Source of the DNA: an uncultured Bacteroidota bacterium
GTDB lineage: Bacteria; Bacteroidota; Bacteroidia; Chitinophagales; Saprospiraceae
Length of the DNA: 24,766 nt
Reading direction: 5' to 3'
Assembly: GCA_937876435.1 (NCBI GenBank)
Contig: CALEIL010000579.1
Coordinates: 1 to 24,766, forward strand
The translations under genes were made by a program, and so were the position numbers. Of this stretch, positions 9,401 to 16,126 are shown piece by piece (position 1 is the stretch's first letter; each line of letters starts with the position of its first letter). The notes beneath the pieces are model-generated. The model was not told the DNA's origin, made no database searches, and saw nothing but the letters and a program-made list of their open reading frames with translations.

Positions 9401-9781
9401 CGTAGTCTGCAAAAAATAAGACCTACCCTTTCCTCCGGGGAAATAGGGATCATCACCCCATATCGCGCACAGATTGCCACGATCCGTCATGCGATGGCTG
9501 AAAATGGAATCGATCAGGACGGGATTTCGGTGGATACGGTCGAAAGATATCAGGGCGGAGCTAAGGACGTGATCATTATTTCGTATTGTATCAATGCCAT
9601 TTCTCAGGTTCACCAGTTAATGGAATCTATGACATCCGATGGAGTGGACCGGAAACTGAACGTAGCGATGACCCGGGCGCGAGAGCAGATTATATTTCTG
9701 GCCAATGAGGCGTTGATGTGTGAACACCCTTTATACGAAGCATTATTGTACCAGTATACGAGATATAGAATGGAAGAGTGA
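6458..9781 (+). CDS. Dna2-like fused PD-(D/E)XK nuclease and SF1B helicase
   Basis: The 1107-residue protein joins two enzymes. A RecB/Cas4-type nuclease domain lies near residues 330-480: GRLD with D352, IIELKSGK with E368 and K370, then QTLLY with Q389 and Y393. A UPF1/Dna2-like SF1 helicase follows: Walker A GPPGTGKTS (699-707, K705), Walker B VIDEASQ (D819-E820), GDHKQLPAVV (motif III), LTHQGRMH (motif IV), GIITPYRAQ (motif V), and the VERYQGG and LNVAMTRAREQ motifs (V/VI). A beta-rich region between them (about 560-660) probably matches the helicase 1B/OB-like part. The layout is that of eukaryotic Dna2, which trims flaps and resects ends, so a DNA repair or replication role is inferred. 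Unlike Dna2 and Cas4, no cysteine cluster follows the QxxxY motif, so the iron-sulfur cluster seems absent. It is monocistronic. AAGGA lies only two bases before the ATG, so the ribosome site is unclear. The first 330 residues are unassigned. Confidence 0.88.
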   Translation: MKTHILRILVDSLDRISAMDTGSMDRYFLLYDSFSLFLSQVVRKFDPPSFESHSLPFSLYGYLCHESRIPEHLRFAGFKLIRAHTGSPVEDFSSQYDALYWLTVQLAEHFFNKSMPQNLVEKMVFPSDRFWVTGIPQVKYPSTKVVLLSKKSGTDLTFHAYWVDHNGLEVLIRPDKIMRIKNQVQALKEADKHLHFPMTVELFDVVAQNDVLTPGAMVFLPDYLIDITSVSQCFTPFGEMTTPYLLSKIRPYSESHYLLIGNCVNQLLDELIFQPGMEWEDALPMLFRINELTWATYSDRDTRQHLRTIGQHFTNLKNTIRYEFIEKGFQQEYCAVEPSFYSPKYGLQGRLDLLYDHPDPTRPKMIIELKSGKIFRPNSYGLNHPHYIQTLLYDLLIRSAYPEGVDPVNYILYSAEEKNNLRNAPAIRDWQMEALGVRNQLIILECRLAGWSRTSTHLYEILKEKNENLVGYSATEREDFYKYYEASAPVSKAYFNAFLTFLTREQMTSKLGTFSSDRKGQSQLWASSSVEKDQQYLLLGELEVEVDRSQDVNPIVIFRKTSRTNPLANFRTGDVILTYPADRKNAPVQGQLFRCSLVENSTGTVTIRLRARQYKPIFLEGSSWYIEHDHLDSSFRQMNQSLVKMLRMSPQESQIFLGISPPAQSILPPHISSSPGMTDTQIRALSEMKNTRDYYLLWGPPGTGKTSVLLRNFVADKLAEGNLRLLLIGFTNRAVDEICAALLGIGHLDTTEILRIGSRYGTDPEYRHLLLHERNQKLTNRAGLLEMLAHTRVVCGTIASLSGQNELFDLIRFDYIVIDEASQILEPALIGFLNLGIPYILIGDHKQLPAVVNQSPEDTYTNEVRLHDIGLHYLSNSYFERIFQIAQRNQWEWAYGILTHQGRMHRELMTYPNQFFYENILEILPFDGTQQSAKLGEVNGEVDELDRILSLHRTVYIPTREQNFINHKINPEEASRIVRIIRSLQKIRPTLSSGEIGIITPYRAQIATIRHAMAENGIDQDGISVDTVERYQGGAKDVIIISYCINAISQVHQLMESMTSDGVDRKLNVAMTRAREQIIFLANEALMCEHPLYEALLYQYTRYRMEE

Positions 9782-9890
9782 CCCACATCACGGTACCATT
9801 TATGAAAAAAAATATTGGTACATAAGCGTGAAGAGGACCGGGGTTTGAAGTGAAAATGAGTATCTGATTTTATTTAAAAAAGTCCTGTTC

Positions 9891-10523
9891 TTATTTGATA
9901 TCCAGTATCTTATGGGTTTGTAAACTCAGGTGCCATTTGGGGTTTTTCAGGCAATAATCCACGCAGGTCCGGATGTTTTCGGAAGTATGAGCATCGTCCA
10001 TGGGAGAGAGGTAAAAGTGTGTAAAGTCGAGGTCTTCCCAGTCGGTAGGATCCATGTTTCCCTGAGGATACACGATTTTAAGCTCGTCCCCGCTTCGTTG
10101 CACGATCTCCGTATTCGCCTTCGGACTGACACAGATCCAGTCCAATGGAAAATCGATTTTGATCGTACCATTGGTTTCGATGCCCACTTCATACCCCTTT
10201 TCATGAAATACATCTACGAGATTTTTGTCCAGTTGCAGCATCGGCTCACCGCCCGTACAGACTACATATTTTTTTTCAAAGCCAGCGGGATATAGTTTAT
10301 CGGCAATGGCCACTACATCGTGAGCACTCCTGTATTTTCCTCCGTTTTCGCCGTCCGTACCCCAGAAATTGGTATCGCAAAACTGGCAAATGGCTTTGTG
10401 GCGATCCCGCTCCCGACCCGACCACAGGTTGCAACCCGAAAATCGTAAGAATATGGCTGGACGTCCACTTTGCCCTCCTTCCCCCTGGAGGGTATAATAC
10501 ATTTCCTTTATATTATAAGACAC
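9891..10523 (-). CDS. queE: 7-carboxy-7-deazaguanine synthase (QueE)
   Basis: This radical SAM enzyme turns 6-carboxytetrahydropterin into 7-carboxy-7-deazaguanine, an early step to preQ0 and queuosine. The 210-residue sequence opens with the diagnostic IKEMYYTLQGEG and GRPAIFLRFSGCNLW. The iron-sulfur ligands are C31, C46 and C49, a CX14CX2C spacing known for the longer QueE clade in place of the usual radical SAM CX3CX2C. The SAM-binding TGGEPMLQ and the substrate-side ETNGT and VSPK motifs are present. The start is GTG 10523; the only downstream ATG (10502) would remove conserved N-terminal residues. No other queuosine gene is adjacent. Upstream lies the repeat-rich spacer; downstream it converges with the Dna2-like gene. 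Confidence 0.95.
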   Translation of the reverse strand: MSYNIKEMYYTLQGEGGQSGRPAIFLRFSGCNLWSGRERDRHKAICQFCDTNFWGTDGENGGKYRSAHDVVAIADKLYPAGFEKKYVVCTGGEPMLQLDKNLVDVFHEKGYEVGIETNGTIKIDFPLDWICVSPKANTEIVQRSGDELKIVYPQGNMDPTDWEDLDFTHFYLSPMDDAHTSENIRTCVDYCLKNPKWHLSLQTHKILDIK

Positions 10524-10624
10524 GATATTTGATATAATTTATCCAAGCGCAAAATTAGCAATTCCGGTCGGTTGATGTTTCTGTGGACCCAAATTTCTAT
10601 GTTTGCAACAAACAGATCGCGGTT

Positions 10625-11045
10625 AGGTTTTTAGGTTGGCTGTAGGCTGATTGCTGTTGGCTGTTGGCCGTGTGAGTGTGGGTGTGGAGTGCTTGACATG
10701 GTTTCAGTAGGGGACGAGATCTGGCTTTCAGCTTTCAGCGGTCAGCTTTCAGCTATCAGCTGTGTGGGTGTGAATGAGTTTGGGTTTGAGTGTGAGTATG
10801 GGAAGGCATGACATGCTTTCAATAGCTGACGAGATCTGGCTATCAGCTATCAGCTATCAGCTATTAGCTATTAGCTGTGTGGGTGTGAATGAGTTTGGGA
10901 AGTGATGACACGCTTTCAATAACTGACGAAATCTGGCTTTCAGCTTTGAGCTTTGAGCTTTGAGCTTTCAGCTTTCAGCTTTGAGCTTTCAGCTTTGTAG
11001 GTGTGTATTAATTGGCTGTTAGCTATTGGCCGGTGGCTGTGCTGG
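10625..11045. repeat. Non-coding nested repeat: three ~100-bp units each containing a heptanucleotide array
   Basis: This is most of the 529-base spacer between queE and proB, and I see no gene in it. Three related units start at 10694, 10809 and 10906. Each opens with a conserved block of about 32 bases (TGACATG, then TTTCA, then GACGAGATCTGGC with few changes). A heptamer array follows: 10726-10760 (5 copies, mostly TTTCAGC), 10841-10875 (5 copies, TATCAGC and TATTAGC) and 10938-10993 (8 copies, TTTCAGC mixed with TTTGAGC). Units 1 and 2 then close with TGTGTGGGTGTGAATGAG and TTTGGG; unit 3 has a decayed version. The flanks (10625-10690 and 11008-11045) carry looser TTGGCTGTTGGC-type repeats. 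The plus strand is rich in G and T between arrays. Function is unknown; replication-slippage expansion is the simplest origin. Confidence 0.9.
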
Positions 11046-11052
11046 TACACAA

Positions 11053-12129
11053 TTACAAAACGTATAAATAATCGTAGTGCACCAGGGGTTTTTGGTGATT
11101 TTGACCGATTTGTTCCCGGGCTTTGGTAGAATCGTATTGAGCTTTACCCAGCGCGATCAATCTTCCTTCGGGGTTGACGATCTGGATTACTTCCCCTTTG
11201 ACAAAATCTCCAGTAATGGACACAATTCCGACAGGCAACAGACTCGTGGCATGTTCGGATTGCAAAGCTCTGACAGCTCCTTCGTTGATGGTGACATGTG
11301 CGGCTGAAAAATGCTGGGAATAGGCGATCCATTTTTTCCGCCCATCGATGGTATGAGACGGAACAAAATGACTGTGAGCTTCGGTTCCATCGAGCACCTT
11401 GCTGATCACATCAGGATTGGTGCCATTGGCAATATGAACCGCAATTCCGAGCCGGGCAGTTTTGACGGCCAGATTCACTTTGGTTTTCATGCCTCCGCGA
11501 CCGAAGCTTGATCGGTGTTCGGTGAGGATGGATTCCGGCACTGATTCGCCAGGTAAAAATCGTTCAACGAGGTGAGAAGTTGAGTCATTGGGATTGCCAT
11601 TGTAGACACCGGCTACATTGGTGAGTAAGACCAGCGCATCCGCTTCAACCATGGCCGCTACCAGGCCTGCCAATTCGTCGTTGTCCGTAAACATGAGTTC
11701 GGTCACCGATACGACATCGTTTTCGTTGATGATCGGAAGAATCTTCTGCGAAGTGAGATGGTAGAGGCATTGGCGCATATTGAGATAATGCCGGCGACTC
11801 CGGAAATCATCCCTCGTGACGAGGACCTGCGAGCACAATATGTTTTCTTCCTCAAAATATTTTTGATACGCCCGGATCATCTTCACCTGCCCCAGAGAGG
11901 CCCATACCTGTCGTCGGGCAATTTCGTCTTTTACTTCGGTCATAGTACCAGAACTCCGGCCAAACGCCACAGCACCAGAAGAAACCAGGATAATTTCTAT
12001 TCCTTCACGCGAGATTTTGGCTATTTGTTGTACCAGACATTTCATGCGATCCAAATGGGGTGTCCCATCCGGGTGACTTAGCACGTTGGACCCTATTTTA
12101 ACTACTATTTTTTGATATCCACTGGTCAT
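11053..12129 (-). CDS. proB: Glutamate 5-kinase (ProB) with C-terminal PUA domain
   Basis: ProB phosphorylates L-glutamate to gamma-glutamyl phosphate, the first step of proline synthesis. The 358-residue protein shows the amino acid kinase fold: VVKIGSNVL at 9-17, ILVSSGAVAFG near 47-57, INENDVVS near 134-141, FTDNDELAGLVA near 147-158 and LLTNVAGVYNGNP near 168-180. The PUA domain found in long-form ProB occupies about 265-350. The usual partner proA is not next to it; the gene is flanked by the repeat spacer downstream and by divergent glyA upstream. A perfect TAAATTTG promoter box lies seven bases before the ATG. Length and motifs indicate an intact enzyme. Confidence 0.95.
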   Translation of the reverse strand: MTSGYQKIVVKIGSNVLSHPDGTPHLDRMKCLVQQIAKISREGIEIILVSSGAVAFGRSSGTMTEVKDEIARRQVWASLGQVKMIRAYQKYFEEENILCSQVLVTRDDFRSRRHYLNMRQCLYHLTSQKILPIINENDVVSVTELMFTDNDELAGLVAAMVEADALVLLTNVAGVYNGNPNDSTSHLVERFLPGESVPESILTEHRSSFGRGGMKTKVNLAVKTARLGIAVHIANGTNPDVISKVLDGTEAHSHFVPSHTIDGRKKWIAYSQHFSAAHVTINEGAVRALQSEHATSLLPVGIVSITGDFVKGEVIQIVNPEGRLIALGKAQYDSTKAREQIGQNHQKPLVHYDYLYVL

Positions 12130-12136
12130 GACGGCC

Positions 12137-12144
12137 CAAATTTA
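12137..12144 (-). promoter_or_regulatory. Bacteroidota-type -7 promoter box for proB
   Basis: The minus strand reads TAAATTTG, a perfect TAnnTTTG match, seven bases before the proB ATG at 12129. No clear -33 TTG is seen at the expected distance. If real, the mRNA leader would be only a few bases long. Confidence 0.45.
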
Positions 12145-12306
12145 AGGAAAAGTTGCGATCGCTTTTATTTTGTTTTGAATTTGCAATTAAAATGCGATGC
12201 ATGGGCCGGTATCTCATGGTGTTAAGTAATGGATGCATTTGGTGATTTTACATTGGACCGAAGAAACACGAGTCTCTTCATCCCCCTGGTAAATCGATTG
12301 GGGATA

Positions 12307-12340
12307 TTGATAAAAAATTAATTTGAAAAAGTTACCTTTG
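12307..12340 (+). promoter_or_regulatory. Promoter for glyA (TTG, 23-base spacer, TACCTTTG)
   Basis: A TTG at 12307-12309 and a perfect TAnnTTTG box, TACCTTTG, at 12333-12340 are separated by 23 bases, inside the 17-23 base range described for Flavobacterium-type promoters. The glyA ATG follows 22 bases after the box, leaving room for a short leader. This is the most complete promoter in the window. It lies in the 233-base divergent region between proB and glyA; the rest of that region shows nothing further. Confidence 0.6.
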
Positions 12341-12362
12341 CCCTCTCAAATCAAAATCTGGA

Positions 12363-13637
12363 ATGAAAGATACCACCATAGCCCAACTCATCAGGCAGGA
12401 ACTTCAAAGACAACGCGACGGAGTGGAGTTGATCGCATCGGAAAATTTCTGCAGCGACGAAGTACTCAGCACCATGGGGAGTTGTCTGACCAACAAATAC
12501 GCAGAAGGTTATCCCGGGAAAAGATATTACGGCGGATGCGAAGTGGTGGATCAGGTGGAGCAATTGGCTATCGACCGATTGAAAGAACTTTTTGGTGCCG
12601 AGTATGCAAACGTACAGCCTCATTCAGGATCCCAGGCCAACGGAGCCGTATATCTGGCCGTCCTTCATCCAGGTGACACCATTTTGGGTTTTGATTTGTC
12701 CCACGGGGGTCACCTCACCCATGGATCACCGGTTAGTTTTTCAGGGAAGCATTTCAATGCGGTTCATTACGGTGTAAACAGGGAAACCGGCCGGATCGAC
12801 ATGGATGATGTACGAATGAAGGCGTTGGAACATAAACCAGCACTTATTATTTGTGGAGCATCAGCGTATTCCAGAGATTGGGATTATCAGACATTTAGGA
12901 CGATTGCAGACGAAGTCGGAGCCTTGCTGATGGCGGATATTGCCCACCCGGCAGGTTTGATCGCAGCTCAAAAATTGAATGATCCGATGCCTCATTGCCA
13001 TATAGTCACCAGTACTACCCACAAGACCCTGCGAGGACCGCGCGGTGGTATCATCATGATGGGGAAAGATTTTGACAATCCCTGGGGACGAAAAACCCGG
13101 AAAGGTAGTCTGATTAAAATGTCGTCCATCCTCAATAGTGGGGTTTTCCCGGGTATGCAGGGCGGTCCCCTCGAACACGTGATCGCTGCCAAAGCGGTTT
13201 CGTTCCTGGAAGCATTGCAACCCGAATTTAAAGATTACGCTTCCCAGGTGATTTCCAATGCCCGGGCTATGGCAGAACTTTTTATTGAAAAAGGATATAA
13301 AGTAATTTCAGGGGGAACGGACAATCACATGATGCTGATCGATCTTCGCAGTAAAAATCTGACCGGTAAAAAGGCAGAGGATGCCCTCGTGAAAGCCGAC
13401 ATTACGGTCAATAAAAATATGGTACCCTTTGATACAGAATCCCCTTTTGTCACGTCGGGAATCCGGGTTGGGGCAGCTGCCGTCACGACCAGAGGCATGA
13501 AAGAAGACCATTGCCGACAGGTAGTCGAATGGATCGATACGATCCTTCAGGAGCCGGACAATGACTTATTGATCGGGGAGATCAAAGGGAAAATCAATTC
13601 GTATATGAATGATTTTCCGTTGTATCCCAATCGTTAG
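12363..13637 (+). CDS. glyA: Serine hydroxymethyltransferase (GlyA)
   Basis: GlyA is a PLP enzyme that interconverts serine and glycine and loads one-carbon units on tetrahydrofolate. The 424-residue sequence is complete and typical: ELIASENFCSDEVL near 22-35, TNKYAEGYPGKRYYGGCE near 43-60, the PLP-binding VQPHSGSQANGAVY, DIAHPAGLI near 192-200 and VTSTTHKTLRGPRGG with the Schiff-base lysine K221. A glycine-rich GVFPGMQGGPLEHVIAAKA stretch follows, as in all SHMTs. The start at ATG 12363 sits 22 bases after a strong Bacteroidota promoter box. The gene is monocistronic, divergent from proB and convergent with truA. Confidence 0.97.
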   Translation: MKDTTIAQLIRQELQRQRDGVELIASENFCSDEVLSTMGSCLTNKYAEGYPGKRYYGGCEVVDQVEQLAIDRLKELFGAEYANVQPHSGSQANGAVYLAVLHPGDTILGFDLSHGGHLTHGSPVSFSGKHFNAVHYGVNRETGRIDMDDVRMKALEHKPALIICGASAYSRDWDYQTFRTIADEVGALLMADIAHPAGLIAAQKLNDPMPHCHIVTSTTHKTLRGPRGGIIMMGKDFDNPWGRKTRKGSLIKMSSILNSGVFPGMQGGPLEHVIAAKAVSFLEALQPEFKDYASQVISNARAMAELFIEKGYKVISGGTDNHMMLIDLRSKNLTGKKAEDALVKADITVNKNMVPFDTESPFVTSGIRVGAAAVTTRGMKEDHCRQVVEWIDTILQEPDNDLLIGEIKGKINSYMNDFPLYPNR

Positions 13638-13736
13638 ATAGCGTTCCGTTTACCCACTACAATTAGGCTGGGAATACAGTTGAATTTTCGGTGAGAATGG
13701 AACATCCCGTTCCCTTAAGTATGTGTACGCCCTCCA

Positions 13737-14474
13737 TCAAAAATACGGATACACGATCTGGGACAAAAACAGACCATGCGCGGGAACTGACCAGGAAGAC
13801 TCCAGTTGCTGGCCGGTTTCCATCGAGTGTTCCAGATCATCCATCGAAACCCTTCCTTCCGCAAAACGCAAACAAGCCCCGGTGATGAGTCGGACCATTC
13901 CTCTGAGAAACCGGTCCGAACTGATATGAAGTTCAAGACCCTGATCTGTGGCTTTCCACTCGCATTGGGAAAGCCGGCAACGATGATGATGAACGTCAGA
14001 ATGAAGTTTGGCAAAAGACTTGAAATTCTGGTAGTGCGTGAGTTTTTGACTAAATTCATTGAGCGATTTGAGGGAAAATCCTGAAGCGCGGTGGTAATAG
14101 AACGAATACCGATCCCGAAACGGATTTTTATGGAAATGGATGTGATATATATACGACCGGGATATCGCGTCAAAACGGGCGTGTGCCTCGTCATGAACCG
14201 GCAAGATCTGGCTGACCGCGATATCAGCAGGGAGAAAACGGTTTAACTTATACAAGAAGTCATCGTCCAGATGGACAGATACTTCCATGTGAGCGTAATA
14301 TTCCGACGCATGGACTCCTGCGTCGGTGCGGCCGCATCCTACCACTTCAACAGGGTTTCTAAGCATCCGGCCCAACCGGTCTTCGATCACCTCCTGAACG
14401 CCGAGGGCGTTGGGTTGCTTTTGCCAGCCTGCATAGGTTTCACCATCATACATAAGTCTTAAGAAATACCTCAT
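13737..14474 (-). CDS. truA: tRNA pseudouridine(38-40) synthase (TruA)
   Basis: TruA converts uridines 38-40 of the tRNA anticodon arm to pseudouridine. The 245-residue protein has the N-terminal YFLRLMYDGETYAGWQKQPN motif and the catalytic GCGRTDAGVHA, with D51 as the nucleophile. FLRGMVRLITGACLRFAEGR near the C-terminus is the conserved RNA-contacting segment (usually FLRxMVRxIxG). Length is normal. A perfect TACTTTTG box lies four bases before the ATG, suggesting an almost leaderless mRNA. It is convergent with glyA (99-base gap) and divergent from the membrane glycosyltransferase (53-base gap). Confidence 0.95.
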   Translation of the reverse strand: MRYFLRLMYDGETYAGWQKQPNALGVQEVIEDRLGRMLRNPVEVVGCGRTDAGVHASEYYAHMEVSVHLDDDFLYKLNRFLPADIAVSQILPVHDEAHARFDAISRSYIYHIHFHKNPFRDRYSFYYHRASGFSLKSLNEFSQKLTHYQNFKSFAKLHSDVHHHRCRLSQCEWKATDQGLELHISSDRFLRGMVRLITGACLRFAEGRVSMDDLEHSMETGQQLESSWSVPAHGLFLSQIVYPYF

Positions 14475-14478
14475 CTCT

Positions 14479-14486
14479 CAAAAGTA
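14479..14486 (-). promoter_or_regulatory. Bacteroidota-type -7 promoter box for truA
   Basis: The minus strand reads TACTTTTG, a perfect TAnnTTTG, four bases before the truA ATG at 14474. In the same 53-base divergent spacer the plus strand carries GATATTTG, one mismatch from consensus, which might serve the glycosyltransferase gene. No -33 element is clear for either. Confidence 0.4.
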
Positions 14487-14527
14487 AAAAATATCCGATA
14501 TTTGGCGAGGGAATAAATCAACTCACA

Positions 14528-16102
14528 TTGGGGAGACCATCAAATGTCCGGGCACATTTTTTCTTTTGGGTATTATTATTGGTAGTATCCTGGTCTTATA
14601 ACTATCACGACATTTTGCCTTCGGGTCCCCGATCTATCCACCAATGGCGTCAGGCTGATTGTCTGTCGATTACGCAAAATTTTTACATGGAAAATCGCCC
14701 ATTCCTCGAGCCGGCGATTCATTGGGTGGGGGACGCTGATGGCAGAACAATCAGTGAATGCCCCATTATTTACTACTCCGTGGCCAAATTATGGCAGTGG
14801 TTTGGAAAGGAATACTGGGTGTTCCGTACGATCAATATTTTGCTGGTCTTTATCGGATTGTGGTCTCTTTTTCGAATCACGCTTCGGGTGACCTCCGAAT
14901 CTTACTGGGCCATATTTCTGCCCCTTTTCTTGTTTTCGTCTCCTATTCTGGCATACTATTCCAACAATTTTATGGCAGATGCCCCGGCTTTGGGTCTGGC
15001 ACTTACCGGTGGTTACCTGGCTTATCTCGGGGTGATGGATCGTAAAAAGTGGGCATATTATCTGGCTTTTGGGGTGTTTTTGATAGCAGGACTGATCAAG
15101 ATCAGTTCCATGATTCTGTTTATAGCCCTGGGAATATGGCATCTCTGGTCTGCGTTGCGCGGAAGACTCCGCAATGACCTGGTTCATTGGACTGCCTGGG
15201 TGCCCTATCTGATCGTGGTGACTGCTCTTTTCCTTTGGTACCGGTATTCCAATCAGTTCAATAGCGAAAATGTGGATGGAATCTTTCTGACCGGGTTATT
15301 TCCCATCTGGGAGCTCAATGGAGATCAGATCCGGGATATCTGGAATAGCTTGTCGGGAGAATTACTCCCGGCATTTTTTACCACTCAGGGACTGTGGTTG
15401 CTGGGAATCCTGTTCGTGGGCTTGTTGGGGATGGCCAGGAAAGTCAATGACAATTGGCTGGGCCTGACGGTGATCTTGGCCGGGGGATTGGCAGGTTTTA
15501 TCCTTTTGTTTTACCAGGCTTTCACCGTCCACGACTACTACCTGACCAATCTGCTTATATTTATTCCCGTCCTATTACTGGCGGTATTGGATACGGTGAA
15601 AAAGCAATACCAGAATCTACTCAAAAACAGATGGGTGAAAATCGTGGCGGGCCTCATACTGGCTTTATTTATATACAAAACTGCTTTGACCAACCGGATG
15701 AAGTATTCGGCGGAAGATCCCTGGCTGCAGTACAATTTTGTAGTAGGGCAGGGCCGTATTGATTTTTGGAAGTGGTTTCATGAGGATTATGAGCAACATA
15801 TGAAAGCTTACGAGAGCATCACGGGATATTTGCGGAGCCTGGGAATTGACCGGGAAGACCGCGTGTTGTCGTTTTCTGATAATAGCATCAATATCACGTT
15901 GTATCTGATGGATCAGAAGGGATTCTCGTCTTTCGGTTACCAGGCCCTTTCTCTGGAGGATAAGATGAAAGTTTACAGAGACAATGGAGTCCGATACATC
16001 ATAGTGGATGAGAATTCGGACGATGTGAGGGCTATCGAATCCTACCTGGGTGCAAAAATGGGCCAATACGAAAACGTGGGGATATATTATCTGGCAGATT
16101 AA
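14528..16102 (+). CDS. GT-C fold membrane glycosyltransferase (ArnT/PMT-like)
   Basis: The 524-residue protein has a hydrophobic N-terminal helix, then an exoplasmic loop with SIHQWRQADCLSITQNFY (residues 37-53). The acidic residue D44 in that loop is where ArnT/PMT-type enzymes place their catalytic Asp. A FMADAPALGLAL segment and many transmembrane helices follow up to about residue 380; the last 140 residues are soluble and probably periplasmic. Enzymes of this type move a sugar from a polyprenyl-phosphate donor onto lipid, protein or glycan. The acceptor cannot be told from the sequence. The start is TTG at 14528, since the frame has no ATG or GTG before the first helix. It is divergent from truA and converges on the GT-B glycosyltransferase with a 24-base gap; they are on opposite strands, so an operon link is excluded. 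Confidence 0.82.
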   Translation: MGRPSNVRAHFFFWVLLLVVSWSYNYHDILPSGPRSIHQWRQADCLSITQNFYMENRPFLEPAIHWVGDADGRTISECPIIYYSVAKLWQWFGKEYWVFRTINILLVFIGLWSLFRITLRVTSESYWAIFLPLFLFSSPILAYYSNNFMADAPALGLALTGGYLAYLGVMDRKKWAYYLAFGVFLIAGLIKISSMILFIALGIWHLWSALRGRLRNDLVHWTAWVPYLIVVTALFLWYRYSNQFNSENVDGIFLTGLFPIWELNGDQIRDIWNSLSGELLPAFFTTQGLWLLGILFVGLLGMARKVNDNWLGLTVILAGGLAGFILLFYQAFTVHDYYLTNLLIFIPVLLLAVLDTVKKQYQNLLKNRWVKIVAGLILALFIYKTALTNRMKYSAEDPWLQYNFVVGQGRIDFWKWFHEDYEQHMKAYESITGYLRSLGIDREDRVLSFSDNSINITLYLMDQKGFSSFGYQALSLEDKMKVYRDNGVRYIIVDENSDDVRAIESYLGAKMGQYENVGIYYLAD

Positions 16103-16126
16103 TGGGATTATCTTCATGCCAGGGTA

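Noticed and set aside
10694..10993. CRISPR-like array
   Set aside because: The repeated blocks are only three, of unequal period (115 and 97 bases), and the material between them is itself repetitive rather than unique spacers. No cas gene is nearby.
12323..12676. Plus-strand 117-codon open frame at the start of glyA
   Set aside because: It overlaps glyA out of frame; low-complexity Arg/Ser-rich translation is typical of a shadow frame.
13640..13736. Terminator hairpin between convergent glyA and truA
   Set aside because: Only a five-base GGAAC/GTTCC pairing with no T tract was found, too weak to call.
14789..15187. Minus-strand 132-codon frame inside the membrane glycosyltransferase gene
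   Set aside because: It is antisense to conserved GT-C transmembrane helices and shows no motif of its own.
16103..16126. Operon linking the two glycosyltransferase genes
   Set aside because: They are convergent on opposite strands, so they cannot share a transcript despite the 24-base gap.
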